Positions 1 to 7,244 of a DNA stretch of 15,434 bases are shown here, in pieces (within the stretch, counting starts at the first letter, position 1; each line of letters begins with the position of its first letter). A program made the translations under genes and the position numbers. The notes below the pieces were generated by a model. That model searched no databases. It was not told the DNA's origin and worked only from the letters and a program-made list of their open reading frames with translations. The DNA lies in the NCBI GenBank assembly GCA_004297495.1, contig SCTL01000747.1:1-15434 (forward strand), written 5' to 3'. Source of the stretch: Verrucomicrobiota bacterium (GTDB taxonomy: Bacteria > Verrucomicrobiota > Verrucomicrobiia > Limisphaerales > JADLHS01).

Positions 1-730
1 GCGCGAGGTGAATGCGGATTTGATGCTTGCGGCCCGTGCGTGGCAGGACGCGAAGCAAGGTGAATGGCCGGGACTCATACTTTTGGGAACATTCAACATT
101 CAACATTGAACTCTCAACGCCCAAGTCGGCATGCGATTGCTCCCTGGCTGGGAGTTGGGCGTTGAATGTTGAATGTTGAATGTTCCCCGCCTTCTCAAAT
201 CTTCGCTCGACAAAAAACTCCGTCACCGCCGCCGCGCCATCGGCTCGCACGCAATCTTTCACGACCACCTTGCTCCGCTCGTCTTTGCCCAGCGGCGCAT
301 CAATCACGCCGCGCTCCTCCTGCACGTGCCCGTGAACGATTGCCAGATATTCCTTCTCTACGCCGCGCGTTTCCCAAATACGTCCCAACTCACCGGCGAC
401 CGCCGGATTTTTCGCGACGACCGTCACGCCACTGGTTTCGCGATCCAGCCGATTCACCAGGTGGGGCGAGGCTGCTGACGAGCCGGGTTCGGCTCGCGAG
501 GACACTTGCCCCGCCAGATACATACGCACGCGACTGATCAGACTCGAATACACGTCGCCTTTCGTCGGATGACAGACGAGGTCCGCCGGTTTGTTGATCA
601 CCAGCAGTTCGTCATCCTCGTGGACGATTTCAAACAGTTGTTCCACGCAGCGATGATGAGCGAATTCCGAAGCATTGTCATTCCTTCGCGGTCTCGCAGG
701 TTGCCACGTCGAGGAGCGTTCACTTAACAT
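1..730 (-). CDS. RluA-family pseudouridine synthase, 3'-truncated by window edge, with two in-frame repeat insertions
   Basis: Converts specific uridines in rRNA or tRNA to pseudouridine; the target base cannot be told. 243 residues are visible. The start is the ATG at 730-728; a GTG at 646-644 (residue 29) is an alternative, because residues 1-28 show nothing conserved. Visible family features: the entry strand VHEDDELLVINKPA (about 36-49), the catalytic motif HLVNRLDRETSG (90-101, Asp96), KEYLAIVHG (126-134), and the C-terminal strand TLLRVLPRTGRKHQIRIHLA (224-243). No S4 domain is present ahead of the catalytic domain. Two stretches do not belong to the family: residues 73-91 and 182-216, both encoded by palindromic repeats. 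No stop or frameshift results, so the gene is probably still functional. Its start lies only 9 bases from the divergent glycosyltransferase start. The family call is firm; the ortholog is not. Confidence 0.9.
   Translation of the reverse strand, partial: MLSERSSTWQPARPRRNDNASEFAHHRCVEQLFEIVHEDDELLVINKPADLVCHPTKGDVYSSLISRVRMYLAGQVSSRAEPGSSAASPHLVNRLDRETSGVTVVAKNPAVAGELGRIWETRGVEKEYLAIVHGHVQEERGVIDAPLGKDERSKVVVKDCVRADGAAAVTEFFVERRFEKAGNIQHSTFNAQLPAREQSHADLGVESSMLNVECSQKYESRPFTLLRVLPRTGRKHQIRIHLA
85..187. repeat. Heptamer-armed palindrome inserted in frame in the RluA-family gene
   Basis: Two inverted arms, 85-124 (40 nt) and 155-187 (33 nt), flank a 30-nt spacer. Read on the + strand, the right arm is TTGGGC, then GTTGAAT three times, then GTTCCC. 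The left arm is its complement with one extra 7-base unit, so the arms differ by exactly one heptamer (left-arm units GTTGAGA, GTTCAAT, GTTGAAT, GTTGAAT). On the minus strand it encodes residues 182-216 of the pseudouridine synthase with no stop codon, between VERRF and the TLLRV strand. A relative with different heptamers lies at 3588-3666. Confidence 0.9.
460..515. repeat. Short palindromic element in frame in the RluA-family gene
   Basis: Outer arms GGTGGGGCG (460-468) and TGCCCCGCC (507-515) enclose a perfect 7-bp stem, CGAGCCG/CGGCTCG at 479-485 and 490-496, with a 4-base loop. It encodes about residues 73-91, a Ser/Ala-rich stretch immediately before the catalytic HLVNRLD motif. The family normally needs only a short link at this point. 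That it is a mobile or repeated element is inferred from its structure and from the similar cases in this window. Confidence 0.65.
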
Positions 731-739
731 CGGGCTGCG

Positions 740-2920
740 TTGATCAAAACCATTTCCAAACTTGCGCAGGCTGCAAAGTCCTGGAGCGCGAAGCACCCGC
801 TGCTAACGATTGGAGTTTTCCTGCTCGCGAGCCTCGGCCCGTTTATCAACAAGGCGGTTCACATTGATGATCCGTTGTTTGTCTGGTCGGCGGAATGGAT
901 TGCAAAACATCCCGCCGACTTTTACGGGTTCGACGTGAATTGGTACGGCTCCACCGAACCCATGGCGTTGACCAACTGCAATCCGCCGGCGACTTCCTAT
1001 CTGCTCGCGGGTGTCGCGTCGCTGCTAGGCTGGCGGGAAATCGTCCTGCACGGCGTCATGTTGCTGGTGGCGTTCGTCGCGGCGGCCGGGATTTTCCAAC
1101 TGGCGCGGCTCTGGTGCGAGCGTCCGCTGCTGGCGACGATTGTCGCGATGGTCACGCCGGTATTTCTGATGTCTGCCACGACGCTGATGTGCGACGTGCC
1201 GATGCTGGCGGTCTGGGTCTGGGCGGTGGTGCTGTGGGAGCGCGCGCTGGCCGGCGGCGGCGTGGGGCGATTTGCCGCGGCAGGAATTCTGGCGGGACTG
1301 GCGGTGCTGACCAAATACAACGCGCTCGCATTTCTGCCGCTGTTGTTGATTCTGGGAGCGCTGCGGAAACGGCGGGCGGGATGGTGGCTGCTGTGGCTGG
1401 CCGTGCCAATGATCACGATCCTCGCCTATCAATCAGCCACGGCAAGACTTTACGGGCACGGACTGATTTCCGTGGCGTCGAATTACGCGGCTGAGACCCG
1501 CTTTCTTCTGGAAGGCAGCGTCAAGAAAGCGATCCTCGGCCTGGTATTCGCAGGAGGTTCGCTGCTGCCAGTGCTGTTCTTCGCGCCGTCGCTGTGGCGA
1601 CGGCGAATGTGGTTGCCCGGCGTCGCTTTGGTTTTCGGATTGTCGCTGGTTGTTTTGTGGTGGAGTGGGCTGGGGGCCGGTTCAACTTTGGAAGTTCAAC
1701 TGCAAATGGCGCTGCTGCTGGCCGGCGGATTGCATTTGCTCGTCCTAGCCGCGGTGGAATGGTGGCGGCGACGCGACGTCGTCACGTTCGTGATTGCCGC
1801 GTGGATTTTCGGCGGATTTGTTTTTGCCGCAGTGCTGAATTGGACTGTCAGCGCGCGCAGCCTGCTGCCGATCGTTCCGCCTGTCGCCATTTTGTTGGTG
1901 CGTGCTCTGGCCCGCGAAAATTTTGCCGCCGTGGAACTGCGGCGACTGTCGTGGCCGCTCGTCGCTTCGATGGTGGCCGCGCTGTGCATCGCCGTCGCCG
2001 ATTTTCAACTGGCTGGTTCGGCGAGAGCCGCCGCGCGCCGGATCATGGCCCGATATCAACCCGCCGCCAGCCGGGTCTGGTTTGAGGGACATTGCGCGTT
2101 CCAGTTTTACATGGAGAAACTCGGGGCGCATCCGGTTGACTTCGCTCTGGCGACGCTTCAGCCGGGAGAAATCCTGGTCGTCCCGTCCAACAATAGCAAC
2201 CTGACCGCGCCGCCGCCCGACGCGGTCGAACTTCTGGAGACGCAACGCTTCGCAGCCTCCACCTGGTTGAGCACCGTCCAGGGCGACCTCGGCGCGGGAT
2301 TCTACGGCGCCGGCGGACGAGTTCCTTTTTTGATCGGGGAAATTCCGCCCGAGGAATACTACGTGTTCAAGGTCGTGCGCCCGCTGCAATTCAGTTCAAC
2401 TTCGGTCGCGACAAATGCCGACGATGAGACTCGCGACTGGCCCACGCTCGAAGCGAAGTATGCTGCGGTGTTGCGCGCGAGTCCCAACAACGCGGGCGCG
2501 CACGCGCGGCTGGCGTCGGTGCTGGATCGCCAGGGCAAAACGGCGGAGGCCATCCGGCATTACCGCAAAACTTTGCGGCTCGCGCCCGATCAACCGGACG
2601 CGCTGAACAATCTGGCCTGGCATCTGGCCGCCGATGCTGACCCGCTCGTGCGCGACGGCGCGGAAGCGGTCAAACTCGCCGAGCGCGCCTGCGAACTGAC
2701 CGGCCGCCGGAAGGCGATGCTGGTCGGCACGCTGGCCGCCGCTTACGCCGAGGCGGGAAAATTTGATGACGCGATCGCCGCCGCGCAAACGGCCTGCGCG
2801 CTGGCCGAGGCGGCGGGCGAAGCGCCGCTGGCTCAAAAAAACCGTGAACTGCTGGAACTTTACCGCGCTCACCAGCCTTATCACGAAAGCGCCGAAAGGC
2901 TTGTCCCCGTGGCGCGCTGA
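740..2920 (+). CDS. GT-C membrane glycosyltransferase (ArnT/PMT-like) with C-terminal TPR domain
   Basis: 726-residue multi-pass inner-membrane protein, probably transferring a sugar from a polyprenyl-phosphate donor to a lipid, glycan or protein acceptor; the substrate is unknown. The first membrane segment is about residues 21-38. It is followed by an acidic HIDDPLFVW loop (41-49, Asp43/Asp44), the usual GT-C catalytic position, and a long periplasmic stretch ending in NPPATSYLLAG. A second conserved acidic site is in MCDVPML (150-156), and LTKYNA (190-195) is typical of the PMT_2/GT39-like group. About ten hydrophobic segments run to residue 425. After a soluble region, residues about 560-705 form TPR-like helices (PNNAGAHARLASVLDRQGK, then PDQPDALNNLAWHLA). 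The start is a TTG, the first possible codon after an in-frame stop at 725-727; no convincing Shine-Dalgarno is seen. The gene next to it begins 7 bases downstream. Confidence 0.82.
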   Translation: MIKTISKLAQAAKSWSAKHPLLTIGVFLLASLGPFINKAVHIDDPLFVWSAEWIAKHPADFYGFDVNWYGSTEPMALTNCNPPATSYLLAGVASLLGWREIVLHGVMLLVAFVAAAGIFQLARLWCERPLLATIVAMVTPVFLMSATTLMCDVPMLAVWVWAVVLWERALAGGGVGRFAAAGILAGLAVLTKYNALAFLPLLLILGALRKRRAGWWLLWLAVPMITILAYQSATARLYGHGLISVASNYAAETRFLLEGSVKKAILGLVFAGGSLLPVLFFAPSLWRRRMWLPGVALVFGLSLVVLWWSGLGAGSTLEVQLQMALLLAGGLHLLVLAAVEWWRRRDVVTFVIAAWIFGGFVFAAVLNWTVSARSLLPIVPPVAILLVRALARENFAAVELRRLSWPLVASMVAALCIAVADFQLAGSARAAARRIMARYQPAASRVWFEGHCAFQFYMEKLGAHPVDFALATLQPGEILVVPSNNSNLTAPPPDAVELLETQRFAASTWLSTVQGDLGAGFYGAGGRVPFLIGEIPPEEYYVFKVVRPLQFSSTSVATNADDETRDWPTLEAKYAAVLRASPNNAGAHARLASVLDRQGKTAEAIRHYRKTLRLAPDQPDALNNLAWHLAADADPLVRDGAEAVKLAERACELTGRRKAMLVGTLAAAYAEAGKFDDAIAAAQTACALAEAAGEAPLAQKNRELLELYRAHQPYHESAERLVPVAR

Positions 2921-2927
2921 ATTATCA

Positions 2928-3587
2928 TTGAACCTGGTGAAAGAAAAGTTCCAACGCTGGCTGCCGTTCGCGCTGATGCTCGTCTTCGCGCTGTCGCGGA
3001 TTCCCGGCATGTTGCCGCAAAACTTCAGCGCCGCCTACGCGCTGGCGTTTTGCGCGGGCGTGTTCTTCACCGGCGCGCGCGCGTGGTGGCTGCCGCTCGT
3101 CACGTTGCTGGTCACCGATGTGGCGTTGAATTTTTATTACTGGCTGGCGCTGGGCTACAACGTCTGGGATTTGCCCGTGTTGAAATACCAGTTGTTCAAC
3201 TATGCCGCCTACGTCGCGCTCATCTGGCTCGGACGGCGATTCAAACCGCAGGCTTCTTTCCTCGCGCTCCTCGGCGGCGGCATTCTCGGCGCGCTGCTGT
3301 TTTATCTCATCACGAACACGGCGTCGTGGTTCTTCAATCCGTTCCACAATCCCGAATACACCAAGACTTTGCTCGGCTGGATCACCGCGCTGACCAAAGG
3401 CACGGGCGGCTGGCCGCAGACGTGGGAATTTTTCCGCAACACGCTGATGAGCGGCGGACTCTTCACCGCGCTCTTTGCCGGCGCGGTCAAACTCACCGCC
3501 ACGTCCGAATCGCCCGCCGATAAAAAGGCCGGCGCGCGGGATGAGGAGACGGACCCGGAAGGCGAATCCGAGGAAGCGAAGGCGTGA
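2928..3587 (+). CDS. DUF6580-like multi-pass membrane protein (putative transport component)
   Basis: 219-residue membrane protein whose N-terminal half resembles the DUF6580 putative transport family: SRIPGMLPQNFSAAYALAF, then a hydrophobic FTGARAWWLPLVTLLVTDVA segment ending in an Asp, then NFYYWLALGYN. Five to six membrane segments span about residues 10-195, and the last about 25 residues are a charged Glu/Lys-rich cytoplasmic tail. The family has been compared to S-components of ECF transporters, but no substrate is known and none is suggested here. I chose the TTG at 2928; the GTG at 2937 is equally possible. A longer reading from an ATG at 2763 would overlap the upstream gene by 158 bases with unrelated basic sequence and is unlikely. 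It follows the glycosyltransferase by 7 bases and is probably co-transcribed with it. Confidence 0.7.
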   Translation: MNLVKEKFQRWLPFALMLVFALSRIPGMLPQNFSAAYALAFCAGVFFTGARAWWLPLVTLLVTDVALNFYYWLALGYNVWDLPVLKYQLFNYAAYVALIWLGRRFKPQASFLALLGGGILGALLFYLITNTASWFFNPFHNPEYTKTLLGWITALTKGTGGWPQTWEFFRNTLMSGGLFTALFAGAVKLTATSESPADKKAGARDEETDPEGESEEAKA

Positions 3588-3666
3588 CGTGTTGCGTGTT
3601 GCGTCTTCCGTCAAGCAATCCACGACGCGCCGCCGCTGCTTGACGCAACACGCACTACGGAACACG
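3588..3666. repeat. Heptamer-type inverted repeat between two genes
   Basis: 30-nt arms at 3588-3617 and 3637-3666 are inverted copies with five mismatches, separated by 19 nt. The left arm begins CGTGTTGCGTGTTGCG, so it carries 7-base tandem units like the element at 85-187 but with different sequence. It begins at the base after the DUF6580-like stop codon and ends 11 bases before the phosphoesterase ATG. It could act as an RNA hairpin, but there is no T-run to make it a classical terminator. Confidence 0.75.
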
Positions 3667-3677
3667 AACTTCACACC

Positions 3678-4139
3678 ATGAAAATCGGCCTGATCTCCGA
3701 TACCCACGGCTTCCTCGATCCGCGCGTCGCGGAAATCTTCGCCGGCGTGGATCACATCCTGCACGCAGGCGACGTCGGCCCGCACTCGTTGTTGCTGGAA
3801 CTGGAAGCCATCGCACCTGTCACCGCCGTGCTGGGCAACACGGACATGGGCATCGAACTGAAACTCACGGAAGTCGTCGAGTTGGACGGAAAAAAGTTTT
3901 TGATTCACCACATCGTTGATCCCTACGCGCTGTCGGATGAATTGAAGAAACAAGTGCGGTTCGCGAAACCCGACGTGATCATCTACGGCCACACGCACAA
4001 AAAGTTTTATGGCCGCAGCAACGGCGTCGTCTATCTGAATCCCGGCTACTCGGGCCGGCCCAAACATGCGCAGGAACGCACCGTGGCCATCCTCGACACT
4101 GCCACGCCCGAGTTGACCGTGGAATTCTTCAACCTTTGA
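3678..4139 (+). CDS. YfcE/MJ0936-family metallophosphoesterase
   Basis: 153-residue soluble phosphodiesterase of the calcineurin-like superfamily, full length for the small YfcE-type group. All metal-binding motifs are visible in order: ISDTHG (Asp8, His10), HAGDVG (Asp32), LGNTD (Asn54), HH (His77/His78), and YGHTHK (His105, His107). The usual NPGS near the C-terminus is NPGY here (121-124). Such enzymes hydrolyse phosphodiesters with Mn or similar metals; the physiological substrate is generally unknown. The start is an ATG at once giving the MKIGLISDTHG strand, so it is secure. The gene ends 13 bases before a large palindrome and is convergent with the PlsC-like gene. Confidence 0.93.
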   Translation: MKIGLISDTHGFLDPRVAEIFAGVDHILHAGDVGPHSLLLELEAIAPVTAVLGNTDMGIELKLTEVVELDGKKFLIHHIVDPYALSDELKKQVRFAKPDVIIYGHTHKKFYGRSNGVVYLNPGYSGRPKHAQERTVAILDTATPELTVEFFNL

Positions 4140-4152
4140 AAATCTCCGGCTC

Positions 4153-4215
4153 GTAAGAGACGAGTTGACGAGTCTCAAATTGATTTAGTCAGAGACTCCT
4201 CACGTCGTCTCCTAC
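4153..4215. repeat. Palindrome between convergent genes that encodes the PlsC-like C-terminus
   Basis: 24-nt arms at 4153-4176 and 4192-4215 match in inverted orientation at 20 of 24 positions (core GAGACGA, then GAGTCTC), with a 15-nt spacer. The right arm, read on the minus strand, encodes the last eight residues of the PlsC-like protein (VGDDVRSL), and the TGA at 4191-4189 lies just past the arm, in the spacer. Its place between two convergent genes would suit an RNA-end or terminator role, but there is no T-run. Confidence 0.8.
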
Positions 4216-5553
4216 ATGGCGCGAGTAAAACTCCTGACGCAACTGGTTCAGCTTTTCTCCCAAAGTTCTTTGCTCCACGCGCAAACGCCGCAGCGCCTCG
4301 CGTCGAGCCAGCATTCGCACCTCGTTCCACCACGCCCGGCCCGCGCCGCGCAAACGCCACGCGTAATGCAGCGCCTCGACGCCGCAGAACGGCATCAGCG
4401 CCGTCCACAACCACGCGATCCACACGGCGTGATGCGTCGCGATCAGCAACCACACCGCGGCGTACCACACCGCGTAAATCGGCAGCCCGACCAGCAAGCG
4501 GTTTAGCGCAATCGTCGTGCGATCTGCGCGACCCAGCAATTTCGCGAGGCCGCGCACGACGAAGAATGGCGCGAGATGATGGAGCGTGCCCGCGAGCGCG
4601 GGCAAAAAGCCGGGGGACAACCAGAACAAATCTTTGATCAGCCGCGACGCCAGCGGCGCGCCGGATAGTTGAACCACCGGCGAGCCAACACTCAGCCCGA
4701 ACGCAGCCAGCCGCGCACGATGCTGCTCGATTGCGCTCGCCATGTCATTGGCCCGCGCGCCGTCATTTGCGAAGAAATAATTCATCGCGTCTGCCAGCCG
4801 CTTGCGCTGACGCAGCGGAGCGATGGATTCATTCGCGTGGTCGCCATTCGCCGGCAACAGCACTTCCAGTTCGTGCAAGACAGTTTCCCAACGCGGCTCG
4901 TCTAGATGCACGACAACTTGTTTCAGCCGTGCGTCAATTGCCTCTGTGAGCGAGCGGATGGCTTTTCGCTCCTCCTCGCCCCGCTCCCGAAACCACGAGA
5001 CGACTTCGAGCGGTTCGCCGACGCGCACCCAGATAGAACTACGAAAACGTTCCTTGCGCTCAAAGTTCAAGCCGAGCGGAACGACCCAAACCGCGCCGCC
5101 GTCTTGCGCCGCCGACCACGCGATGCGCGCCGCGCCGGTGCGGACTTGCTCCACGCCTTCGCGGTCATGCGTCTTGCCTTCGGGAAAAATTCCCACCGCC
5201 TCGCCTCGCCGCAGATATTCCGCGCCGAGATCGAGCGTTTCGAGATTCTTGCGCACCGACGCTTTGTCGTCCGTGCCGCGATACGCCGGCACCATGCCCA
5301 TCGCACGCATCAACGCGCCGAATACCGGCACGTCGAACAGCGGAGCTTTGGCAAAGAAATGAACCGGTCGTTGCGTGGTGAAACCGATGAGCGCCGGATC
5401 GAGCAGCGAGTTCGGATGATTCGCGACGAACAACACCGCGCCGGTCGCGGGAATCCGTTCACGTCTCTCAATCTCGATGGGAGAATAGTAAATCCGCAAC
5501 ACGCGTCGCACCAGTGCGCGGGAAATTCCGCCGGCGATGGCGAGAGCATTCAT
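4189..5553 (-). CDS. PlsC-like glycerol-3-phosphate/lysophospholipid acyltransferase with membrane C-terminal region
   Basis: 454-residue acyltransferase of the LPLAT superfamily, expected at the inner membrane, moving an acyl chain to a glycerophospholipid precursor. The acyltransferase block is in the N-terminal half: NHPNSLLD (45-52; His46 and Asp52, one residue wider than the common HX4D spacing, as in the GPAT-like NHPN subgroup), AYRGTDD (90-96), and GIFPEGKTHD (121-130). The second half (about 330-400) carries hydrophobic segments, followed by a basic helical tail. I chose the ATG at 5553-5551 because it overlaps the lnt stop codon in an ATGA; an upstream extension to 5640 would lie inside lnt and adds nothing conserved. 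Translational coupling to lnt is likely. The last eight residues come from a palindromic repeat. Confidence 0.87.
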   Translation of the reverse strand: MNALAIAGGISRALVRRVLRIYYSPIEIERRERIPATGAVLFVANHPNSLLDPALIGFTTQRPVHFFAKAPLFDVPVFGALMRAMGMVPAYRGTDDKASVRKNLETLDLGAEYLRRGEAVGIFPEGKTHDREGVEQVRTGAARIAWSAAQDGGAVWVVPLGLNFERKERFRSSIWVRVGEPLEVVSWFRERGEEERKAIRSLTEAIDARLKQVVVHLDEPRWETVLHELEVLLPANGDHANESIAPLRQRKRLADAMNYFFANDGARANDMASAIEQHRARLAAFGLSVGSPVVQLSGAPLASRLIKDLFWLSPGFLPALAGTLHHLAPFFVVRGLAKLLGRADRTTIALNRLLVGLPIYAVWYAAVWLLIATHHAVWIAWLWTALMPFCGVEALHYAWRLRGAGRAWWNEVRMLARREALRRLRVEQRTLGEKLNQLRQEFYSRHVGDDVRSL

Positions 5554-6989
5554 ACTTTGGTTGGTGGAGTTGGGATGGATTTGCGTCGCAATCTTTCCAC
5601 TACCAACAACAACACAAACCACCCCGTCACTCCCACGCACACCGGCGCGAGGTAGCGATCCAGCGGCAGCGAACCGCGCCGTTGCGGACTCAGATTCACC
5701 CCGAAGAAAATCATTTCACCCTCGCCGGGAAACGGCGCGCTCGCTTGCACCCATCCCGATTTGCTCACGCCCTGCGAGATGCCCGAACTCGCCACTCGGA
5801 AGATTGGGATGCCGTATTCTGCCGCCCGCACCGGCGCGACGCGCGCGTGCAACTCGTGCTGATGCCGCCCCCAATCAATCACGTCCATCGTCGGCACGAT
5901 GAGCATCTGCGCGCCCTGCCGCACCAGTTCGTCCGTCACGTGCGCGTAGCTCAGGTCGTAGCAGATGCAGATGCCGATCCTGCCCCACGGCGAGTCCCAC
6001 AACTTCTGCTCCGTCGCCGGCCGGCCGTCTTTGAAGAACTGGATCGGCACGGCCTTGGCCTGCTTGAACACGACCTCGCCGTTGGTGTTGATGACGAACG
6101 CGGTGTCGTAAAAATTATTTCCCGACGCGGGATCTTTGCCGCCAACGATGAGAAACTTCTGATGCTCGCGACACCACTGCTTCAATTCGTCCGAAGGCGG
6201 GCCGTCGAGTGTGTATTCGGGGAGGACGATGAGGTCAATGTTGGTGCGCGTGGTGACGAGCTTGTCGAGTGACTGTTTGATTTGGTCGGGGGTCGAGAAT
6301 TCAAGCTGAACGCCGGCGAGGTGTAAATTTAGCCTCTGTTTAGGCCCTAAGGAAGGCATGAATAGAAGTCCGCCAACGGCAGCGACAGCGATTCCAATGA
6401 CTACGAGGCGCTTCAGTTTTCCGACAAGAAATAGACTAGCATAAGCGACCACAACCAATCCAATGCCGTAGCTTCCGAGCAAGCCAGACGGCAAAATCAT
6501 GAAATCATTGAACGCAAATCCCGCGTTCAGCCATGAGAAGCGCAGGTAGTAAAGTTCACTGCGAAAATATTCCAGGCCCGTCCAGAGAAACGGAATGAGC
6601 CACACCGCACGCTTCACGCCGAACCGCACTAGCGCGCGATGTGCCAACGCCACGAACACTGCAATCCACAACGCCAGCACCATCCAGAGGGCAATTGCGC
6701 CCGGACCGAAGATGCGCCAGAAACATTCCAGTTGTGGCCCGAAGCAAACCAAGCCGACCAGCAAGCCCGCGTAGAAAGATTGCCGCGTCGTCCGCAGCCG
6801 CGCGAGTTGCACCAGTCCCGCCACGTAGCCGACCATGAGCAAAGCCAGCACCCCGGATTGCGCCGGCGTGTAGGCGAGGTGGAAACAAACCACTGCGGCC
6901 AGAGCGAGCCACAAGGCGCGTTGCCAACTGATCGGTGCAAAACCCGTCAGTGATTTGACTGAGCTTGATGATTGTATTCCCGCGTTCAT
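5550..6989 (-). CDS. lnt: Apolipoprotein N-acyltransferase
   Basis: 479-residue inner-membrane enzyme that transfers an acyl chain from a phospholipid to the N-terminal cysteine of diacylglyceryl-lipoproteins, the last step in making triacylated lipoproteins. The N-terminal part (about 20-212) has seven or so membrane segments, with the family's FLWTGLEYFRSE region at 134-145. A periplasmic nitrilase-fold domain (about 220-430) has the expected catalytic triad: Glu258 in LPEYT, Lys312 in QAKAVPIQF, and Cys343 in ICICYDLSY. One final membrane segment is at about 447-465. It is slightly shorter than E. coli Lnt. The start is an ATG at 6989-6987 with no clear Shine-Dalgarno. Its stop overlaps the PlsC-like start by ATGA. 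The 236 bases upstream hold two palindromes and any promoter. Confidence 0.92.
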   Translation of the reverse strand: MNAGIQSSSSVKSLTGFAPISWQRALWLALAAVVCFHLAYTPAQSGVLALLMVGYVAGLVQLARLRTTRQSFYAGLLVGLVCFGPQLECFWRIFGPGAIALWMVLALWIAVFVALAHRALVRFGVKRAVWLIPFLWTGLEYFRSELYYLRFSWLNAGFAFNDFMILPSGLLGSYGIGLVVVAYASLFLVGKLKRLVVIGIAVAAVGGLLFMPSLGPKQRLNLHLAGVQLEFSTPDQIKQSLDKLVTTRTNIDLIVLPEYTLDGPPSDELKQWCREHQKFLIVGGKDPASGNNFYDTAFVINTNGEVVFKQAKAVPIQFFKDGRPATEQKLWDSPWGRIGICICYDLSYAHVTDELVRQGAQMLIVPTMDVIDWGRHQHELHARVAPVRAAEYGIPIFRVASSGISQGVSKSGWVQASAPFPGEGEMIFFGVNLSPQRRGSLPLDRYLAPVCVGVTGWFVLLLVVERLRRKSIPTPPTKV

Positions 6990-7026
6990 CTAAAGCGAGA
7001 TGCCATTCTGATTCAATATGGTTTTA

Positions 7027-7065
7027 CGACCGCCCTCACCCTAACCCTCTCCCCCAGGAGAGGGA
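7027..7065. repeat. CCCTCACCC...CCCTCTCCC palindrome, copy 1
   Basis: CCCTCACCCTAACCCTCTCC followed by CCCAGGAGAGGG forms a short hairpin with a pyrimidine-rich leader. It is an inverted partner of 7149-7187 and related to 14811-14848. It lies in the gap upstream of lnt. Confidence 0.8.
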
Positions 7066-7148
7066 ACAGCCGGCGAACCCTTTCGGTTTTGCGGAAGCAC
7101 GTCGTGCAATCCCCGACTCACGATTTTCAAAGAGACGGCAAACGATTC

Positions 7149-7187
7149 TCCCTCTCCCCGGGGGAGAGGGCTGGGGTGAGGGCGAGC
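7149..7187. repeat. CCCTCACCC...CCCTCTCCC palindrome, copy 2 (inverted)
   Basis: CCCTCTCCCC/GGGGAGAGGG is a perfect 10-bp hairpin, followed by the complement of the CCCTCACCCC leader. Together with 7027-7065 it makes a large inverted pair across about 83 bases in the 6990-7225 gap. The spacer between the copies shows no gene and no clear promoter. Confidence 0.82.
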
Positions 7188-7215
7188 GTCCCACAAATCA
7201 TCTTCGCACCATTTC

Positions 7216-7244
7216 GAATCCGTGTTCATCCGTGTCCATCCGTG
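7216..7244 (-). repeat. CACGGATG decamer array at the 3' end of the aas-like gene
   Basis: Three tandem 10-base units, CACGGATGGA, CACGGATGAA and CACGGATTC (last truncated), read on the minus strand directly after TTAAC. The first two units encode the last residues of the acyltransferase/ligase (TTDGHG) and its TGA stop at 7228-7226. A second array in the same polarity relative to its upstream gene lies at 11991-12020. Confidence 0.82.

Noticed and set aside
701..730. Possible promoter TTGCCA, 18 bases, TAACAT ahead of the glycosyltransferase
   Set aside because: It would give a nearly leaderless mRNA starting with TTG; the match is modest and could be chance.
1..730. RluA-family gene as a pseudogene broken by repeats
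   Set aside because: Both insertions keep the frame and the C-terminal TGRKHQIR motif is read correctly, so there is no visible damage, though the true end is outside the window.
2763..2927. Upstream ATG start for the DUF6580-like gene
   Set aside because: It would overlap the glycosyltransferase TPR region by 158 bases and add only basic, unconserved residues; TTG 2928 or GTG 2937 fits better.
2925..4178. 417-residue open frame on the minus strand
   Set aside because: It runs antisense to the DUF6580-like and phosphoesterase genes, which have clear family features. Its translation is Arg/Gln/Glu-rich with no motif, as expected for a shadow frame in GC-rich DNA.
4153..4215. Rho-independent terminator between convergent genes
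   Set aside because: Strong palindrome but no T-run on either side and a 15-base spacer; kept as a repeat only.
5554..5640. Extended N-terminus for the PlsC-like gene
   Set aside because: It lies inside lnt in another frame; the ATGA overlap start at 5553 is more natural.
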